DNA of 64,000 bases, taken from Paraconiothyrium sp. Pb-2020 (lineage: Eukaryota; Ascomycota; Dothideomycetes; Pleosporales; Didymosphaeriaceae). The position numbers were made by a program, and so were the translations under genes. Under the pieces are notes generated by a model that saw only the letters and a program-made list of their open reading frames with translations, searched no databases and had not been told where the DNA came from. This document shows positions 58,203 through 64,000 of the stretch, one piece after another. Within the stretch, counting starts at the first letter, position 1. Each line of letters begins with the position of its first letter. The stretch lies in NCBI GenBank assembly GCA_022419385.1, contig JAJUBI010000005.1:3162001-3226000 (forward strand). Reading direction: 5' to 3'.

Positions 58203-58818
58203 GATTGAGAAGGCATCGGATGCACCCGGAGTATGGGCATGGTTTCAGGATCGTTTGCATGATGGGCTTTTACTAGCTTACGCAGCACCAAAAGGGTTCG
58301 GACATGGTTGCTCACGGCGAAACGAAAGGATGATTACTATCAATGTATAGCTCTTGGATCCCCTTGAGGATCATAACGAGCATCTCCTCCCAATGATACC
58401 CTGTTTACTGAAGTGAAATATGATCTGCCAATTGTGTGTCATGTGTATACTCATGTTCGAACGTTCAGCAGGAGCTTTGATGTGTTAGCCACACCCATTG
58501 GGGTCATTATTACTATATCAAGCGTGTCATGGTCTCAAAGACATTCGAAGAGTTCGATGTCACACTTGTCGCACTTCATTGTACTGCAAGGTATAGTCAT
58601 GAAACTAACGTGTCATAATCATGGGGTATGCATCGCATCTACGATACTATGAGTTACCAAACACAAACGCATGCGATTGTAGCCCTTGGTTTGCCATCCC
58701 TCTCCAGATCCAGTGAAGAGAAGTTGTTCAAAGCTAGCGCCTGTGTTGAACGCCATCCCACTATCACATAATAACCATTTGTTGCGCCTCTCAAAGAACA
58801 TCCCCTATTTTTCTTGAT
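58203..58818. other. Convergent 3' region of RPS10 and RAD7
   Basis: About 600 bp between convergent genes. No gene supported. Confidence 0.4.
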
Positions 58819-60870
58819 TTAAGACATGACAGGAACGATACGGTTCATCTCCAGCGGCTTCTCCACGCCATTAAACTCCTTCTGGAAGTCCATCACTACC
58901 TGGCCGAACTGTTCAATCGCATCCTGTGCCCTTGGGGCGCCAATAAGTACGATGTCTCGCGGCACAATGACGTCCTGCACCTCGAAGCACCCGAACGTTA
59001 CGACCTTCTTGATCTGCGGGCAGCTCCTGAAGATACCCGCAACGACCTGCGTGTCAACAACAGGGCAGAAGCTGAGGTTGATCTCCCGTAGGCACGGCCA
59101 CGTCTGCTCGGACGAGAACATGTGCGCGAACGTCTCGTGACTGATATGCCGGCACGAGGAGATGTCAAGGTACTCGAGCTTAGAACCCGAGTGCTGCATC
59201 AGTGCGTGGAATCCTGCAGAAGAGAGACCAATAGGATCCTCCGGACCATCAGGGTTTGCATTGTCGATGTCGCGGGTGCTATTGACGTCGATATACCGGA
59301 GTGGCGGATTCGACCACTCTGTGAAGAGGTTCACGTACCCAGCATCGGAGCACTCGTTGTTCTCGCTGAAACGAAGTTTCTCAAGGTGCAAGCACGTGTT
59401 ATGGATGACCTCGAGGACGTCGTCGGTGGGTCCGTTTTCGTTCTCAGCATCGACGAAGTGCTCAAGGCAAAGAGTTCGGAGGCTGCAACCCACACTTGCG
59501 ATGAGACCGACGATTCGGTCGCGTGGAATATCCTTCTGATAGCAAAGTGTGAGGTGCTGTAGCTTCTCGAGGCGGGCGATGGCGTCAATGCTGTCAGGTC
59601 CGATCTGCTTGCACCGCTCTAGCTTAAGGCGCTCGATGTTCGGGCAGAAAGTTGTGAGGGCTTCAACTGCTTGATCGTCAAATGCGGCATCGAGCCATTC
59701 GAGCTTTAGCGATCTAAGATCGTGACCGCGGGCAATGAACAGATCCATCCACTTGTCGTTAGACACAAGGTTCGCACCGAGAAGTTGTATATGGGCAAGG
59801 TGCTTGGCCTTTTCGATGATGTAGTCCACGTTGCTGTCCTTGAACTGGCAGCAGTTGCGCAGAGACAGCTTCTTTACACGCGGAACGACCGCGAAAATTT
59901 GATCGTAATCTTCCGTCTCCAGGTCTACTGGAGGTCAGTAGAGCCACAGATATAAGCGAAAATGACTCACATGCTGCCTCATGAATAGCCACTACATCCA
60001 GATCAGGTTGCAGAAACAATTTGAATGTGTTCGGCTTCATCGCACGCTTCTTCGAAAAGATCTCGCTCAGTTTGTTCAGGATCGATTCTGGCATGTCGCC
60101 GAACTCCTCGATATCGTCGGCATGCTTTGCCAATGTGTTGATACAAAGCTGCTGCAAGGACTTCGCTCCACGGAAAGTTAGGCCGTCCAAACGATTGCTC
60201 TCGATCTTCCTTCGGCCCTTGCGCACAGTCTGCTTGCTCGCCTTTACGGTAGCCTTAGCTTCTTTAGCCATCTCCTTTCCGCACTTTGCGCAGAGCAAGC
60301 CGCCATCTGGGCCAGCCTTGCTGTAAGGTGTGACCGTGAATCGCTTGCTGCAGACCTCGCAATTCTCCAGCTGACCAGGCAGTGGCTTTGCCTTCTTGTA
60401 CATGTCCATGACGTCGTCAAAGTCCGAATCATCGTCTGAGCCCTTCTTCTTCTTCTTAGCACTCTGCTTTGCAGCCTTGCCTCTCTTTATCTTCGCAATG
60501 GCCTCTTCTTGGTTGCGTTTGCGCTTGCGGGTTCGCTCGGCTGCCATTGCAGAAGACTCTGCCTGCAGATCTTCCTCGTCTGCGTTTGAAGGCCCCTCGC
60601 CATTATCTTCGTCTTCTCCATTTTGATCGGTATCGGCCTCGGCTTGCTGTTGTCGTTGGCGGTATGAATCGCGAATCTCTTGCGCAGAGATGTTGTTTGC
60701 CTGGGTAACGTGAGTACAATGTACGGGTACATCGACGCCAAACACCACTCACTGCTAAGAAATCCGTCAGCGCTGAATGAGGCCCACGAATGCCAGCACC
60801 CCTTCCTCGTCGTTGAGACCTTGAAAATCTGGTTAGCCACTACGTGCATGGGTGGCGAGATGATTTACAT
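58819..60870 (-). CDS. RAD7: DNA repair protein Rad7 (leucine-rich-repeat, nucleotide excision repair)
   Basis: Exons 60869-60870, 60753-60819, 59971-60700 and 58819-59927 (635 aa). It acts with Rad16 in global-genome nucleotide excision repair of silent chromatin in the nucleus. N-terminus SQRRGRGAGIRGPHSALTDF is family-typical, followed by an acidic/Lys-rich region, a C-x2-C pair set (ENCEVCSKRF, LLCAKCGKE), then LRRs (FRGAKSLQQLCI, YIIEKAKHLAHIQLLG, FCPNIERLKLERCKQIGPDS, LSFCPVVDTQVVAGI). No ATG begins exon 60753-60819; an intron of 49 nt (GTAAAT...TTCAAG, branch GCTAAC) would join AT at 60870-60869 to the G at 60819, making a split start codon directly before SQRR. The upstream frame is also open to an ATG at 61239, so an extended N-terminus is a second option. 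Intron 4 is 43 nt. Confidence 0.9.
60820..60868 (-). other. First intron of RAD7, apparently inside the start codon
   Basis: GTAAAT donor, GCTAAC branch about 16 nt from the TTCAAG acceptor, 49 nt. It splits ATG as AT|G before TCT CAA CGA CGA. Confidence 0.5.
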
Positions 60871-61689
60871 CTTCTGACCTACTGGCTCCGCTCGAACAGA
60901 TCCAAGGAGCGTTGCGGGAGGGCGATTCTTTGACCGTTGAAAAACGTCAGGGTAGGTTAAAGAGAGCACTGCGGGGGTGGAGAAGGAAGGCGCGTCCTGT
61001 CTCTGAGGCCTCAGTCGCGCGGTCACGTGAGGTGATCCGCGCGGGCGATGGCGAATCCGGGCTGAGGGGCTTGGCAAGACAAACGCACCTTCCACACGCT
61101 GAACCCTACATCGTTGCCAAACCACTATTGCCTGCCTCGTCCTTTGGTGTTGCCTGGAAAACCTTGTCTGTACTAGACGTGTGTGTGTCACAGCATCAGC
61201 TCTGCGTCCATCGATCCTTTGGACAGATCGCAACCGCATGAAGGCGCATCTTTCTGTCTTTCTTTACCCAAAATTTAGAAGATCACGAATCACATTACGG
61301 AATTCAACTTGAAGGACGCAGAGAAATGGATAAATCTACTCTACACTGGAAAGCACGGAACCATAAACGCCACTATTGCAATTTGGTAGATGCCTTGGTG
61401 GGCATGCAATGAATGTAGAACAGACAATACCTTGTGATGGTGATGTTGTCTGGTAAACTTCTAGTCCATATGCACTCTCCTGGTCGGTTAGAAACCGAGC
61501 TAAGAATCGTAAATTGACGTTCAGACAGAGTATGACCGAACGAGTAGGAAAGAAACAAACATTGACTGATAGATGTTTGTCCTACGCAACCCTCGGACCA
61601 CCTTTTTATACGTATATATGTGAGAAGTGGTCCATAATTTGCACTGGGACCATCATAGCGAGGAGATGCCTTGCTGGTGAATCATGATC
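60871..61689. other. No supported gene
   Basis: RAD7 upstream region and 3' end of the STC1-domain gene. A minus-strand frame to 61239 is in phase with RAD7 exon 1 but shows no family text. Confidence 0.35.
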
Positions 61690-62816
61690 TCACAAGTCAT
61701 CGTCACTATTGTCGTCATCACTCGCCTCCGAATCGGGGTCAGACTCCTCCTCATCGGAGGACCATTGTTCTTTTGGGGCCATCTACAAAATATGAGTGGA
61801 CAGGAATCAGCAAAAGTTTAGCAGGACTTACATAAGCCTTAATCTTCGCGAAGTTGCCGTTGGCGCTCATGGAGATGGTGTCGGACTGCTCGACAACACT
61901 GGAGTTGAACGAACGCTGGGAGCCAGCCACAGAACGGGGTGCCGTAGGATTGCCGTAGCCGTTAGGATCGAAACCACGGGAACCGGTTCTGGAGGCGGTT
62001 GATGCAGTCTGAGAATGACCTGATGGTGTATGCCAGGACCGCTGCCCGACCGTACGCCAGCCGTCATCATGAGATACTTGGCTACCGCGCTCGAATTCCG
62101 TCTCAATGAGTGTGTTGGCCTGAGAAGAATCCGAGATGGACATGGTGCGCGCGAAACCCTCGGAGAGCCCGACCCCGCCACCCACATCCTCCTCGGTCTC
62201 AACCCATTCAGAAGACTGGGTGTATCAGTTGTCTTATACTGTAAACAGGAACAGACGGTTCACTTACTGTATCAGACTGGGAAGAGACATCGAAGACCGA
62301 GGTGGGTACGAATTCAGAGCTATCATCGAAGGTGCGACTACGATTCTCATCTTCGTACGCGTCTGCGTTGACGGGATCGACATCCAATCGCTTTTCGGTG
62401 CATTTGAAGCACTCTTTGTTGTCCTTGCTCCGCTGTGACTTGGCGAACGCTTCCAGGCCCTTGGTCAGACCGCAGACGCTGCACTCAAGTTCCACGGGCT
62501 GCCCTCCAGTGCATGGCATGCATTTGATCTTGTAGTGAGCGGACTGACCCCGGCTCTTGACCGCGTAGCGCGCGTCGGTGAGCTGCTTGTTGGAGAATGC
62601 TTTCTGACCCTTGTACTTGTTGCAGCGATCGCACTTCAGCCTACAACTCTTGTTAGCAAAGTTGGAGCGGTGAAGAGATGCACGAAAACGTACTTATCAG
62701 GGATGCGAACGCGCTCCAGCCTGTCTCTAGTCAGCTTCCAAGAGTTTTCGCCTTCGCCTTGCGATATTGACACACATCCTCATCTCATTCGGGTCGTATA
62801 CTTGGTTGCGACGCAT
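61690..62816 (-). CDS. STC1-domain protein (zinc-binding; 5' end unresolved)
   Basis: Certain exons: 61690-61782, 61832-62215, 62268-62640 and one ending at 62694. The core holds the Stc1 zinc domain: LKCDRCNKYKGQKAFSNKQL, YKIKCMPCTGG, LECSVCGLTKGLEAFA and KECFKCTEKRLD, four C-x2-C pairs. In fission yeast Stc1 links RNAi (Ago1) to the Clr4 methyltransferase complex for heterochromatin; the fungal domain is widespread and other roles are possible. The C-terminal half is Ser/Gly-rich (HTPSGHSQTASTASRTGSRG) and ends in an acidic tail (PDSEASDDDNSDDDL). The start is not settled: upstream of IPDK the frame reads LTRDRLERVR, and no ATG with a matching splice phase was found. ATG 62816 is the nearest, so the upper coordinate is a guess. 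Confidence 0.75.
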
Positions 62817-64000
62817 GGCAGTCGATCGCCGTGGAAGGTGTGTGGTCGAGTAGTCGGTGGATGGGGTTGGATGGAGTATTGCAGACGGCTGGTTCCGCGA
62901 GTGGGTTTGTTGTAGTTGGACGATTCGATGTGAGAGAGATCCGCCAGAGGATAGGAAGCAGGAGTGGACTGGCAGCCACCTATATAGAGGGAGGGGATGG
63001 CCTGAAATATCACGGTGAACACGATCAACTGAGTGCACATGCTTGAGCAAACGGACTCTGAAGCGAGGGTCGGGTGAGACTCTCACCTGTTGCAGCTGTT
63101 GTACGTCGTCGGGTTTTGAAGCGAAGGATCTCGGCAACGGCGGTGGAACAGAGGACGTGTAGAGATAGCGACTCCAAACGTAGTGAGAGAAGCAATCGAG
63201 CACCTGGGTTGAGGGATGAAGGCGGGTCAGGGGGAGGTTTCTTCTTCCTTCCGTTTGTAATCGGAAGTCGCACACCATTCTCGGGCACAGGAAAGCGCGA
63301 AGCGGCCCAAAATTGTCCCAGAAACTATGCGACGAGATGCAGAACTGAGCATCCCTCAAGCTGTGACCACAAAGCACTTGCCGCACGCTCAAAAGCAGGA
63401 GCTCGTCCTCTTCTATTCCAGCATCTGCATGGACGACGTTGTGCTCCTCAATCAGAACGACATGCTGCGACCGCGCAAGAACTTGCCTACAGTGGTTCTT
63501 GCCACGTACTCAGGCTTGCGGACTCGTGGGTGAAAGAAGACGAAGCAACATCGGCGTAGGTATCACCCATCGCTGATTGTAGCTCGTTGAGGCGCATAGG
63601 TCACCGCGCGGGCTTCTCTACTCGAGCCTGTCGTCATTGAAGCGCAGCCAGAGTACGAGACTGTCTACGCCAACCGAGGAAGTTCCCAGCAACGGATGCG
63701 AATGGACGTCTGGAAGTTTGCCCGGTCGCAAGATGGATAGAGACTCACTGTACTGTGGCAAAGACCAAGGGCGAGGCACGGCAGAGATTTAAGGTCAGCC
63801 CTACGGCGCCGTGTTTCTCTGGCCCCGGAACGTGCATGGGCGCTCCCCGCCGCCCAAGTGGCTGCTGGGGCGTCTTAGCTAAGCAGGAGGACAGAGAATT
63901 AGAATTTCATTCACCGAGCCCAACCTAGGCGTCAGGTCGTCCCAACCCGCTCCTAGCGCTCTTTTCTCTGCATGCCCTTCCTCGTTCTGTTTTGCATACC
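62817..64000. other. Right edge; no supported gene
   Basis: Short open frames only. A plus-strand frame at 63327-63533 (68 codons, MRRDAELSIPQAVTTKHLPH at its start) lacks a known domain. It probably includes the upstream region of the STC1-domain gene. Confidence 0.35.

Noticed and set aside
1..64000. CRISPR array, tRNA or rRNA genes, bacterial-type operon signals
   Set aside because: No regular spaced repeats, no cloverleaf with a recognisable anticodon arm found by eye, and gene structure is fungal.

Overview
The window is nuclear DNA from a filamentous ascomycete (Pezizomycotina, most likely Dothideomycetes). The evidence is short introns of 43-60 bp with GTRNGT donors and CTAAC/CTGAC branch points, a Zn2Cys6 regulator with a fungal-specific domain, a SAT4/Pth11-like rhodopsin-domain protein, DUF1996 and DUF7514 proteins, a GH45 cellulase, and fungal versions of STE11, TRM44, RAD7, SDE2, STC1 and RFC5. 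The order and genus cannot be read from sequence alone. Splice sites were placed by hand from reading-frame continuity and family knowledge; no RNA or database evidence was used.

Layout. 0-1.3 kb: a secreted CREG/PNPOx-like protein. 1.3-16 kb: gene-poor. It holds one C2H2 zinc-finger regulator (4.8-6.0 kb, minus) whose frame is broken about eight times by single-base slips, a GC-rich stretch upstream of it, and 10 kb with no convincing gene apart from a trace of a retroelement near 15.2 kb. 16-27 kb is an accessory region: a cysteine-rich single-pass membrane protein, a divergent pair of an NmrA/epimerase-type NAD(P)-binding enzyme and a Zn2Cys6 transcription factor, a poorly resolved membrane-protein gene, and a GPI-type GH45 endoglucanase. 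29-36 kb: a SAT4-family membrane protein, a secreted DUF1996 protein and GNA1 (amino-sugar synthesis).

38.7-63 kb is mostly housekeeping and densely packed: TRM44 (tRNA Um44 methyltransferase), an M20 N-carbamoyl-amino-acid hydrolase/beta-ureidopropionase-type amidase, two small uncharacterised reading units, a DUF7514 protein, the MAPKKK STE11, a zinc alcohol dehydrogenase, RFC5, a small glycine-rich hydrophilic protein, SDE2, ribosomal protein eS10, RAD7 and an STC1-domain protein. RFC5, SDE2, RAD7 and STC1 lie within 9 kb and all act in chromosome maintenance (clamp loading, PCNA-linked processing and splicing, nucleotide excision repair, heterochromatin targeting), with eS10 among them.

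No known gene cluster or wholly new system was found. The most unusual things are in gene structure: the serially frameshifted C2H2 gene, an intron whose expected acceptor is AA, a GC-AG intron in the GH45 gene, a probable start codon split by an intron in RAD7, a 14-nt exon in the eS10 gene, and an in-frame TAG between two open segments near 43.5 kb.
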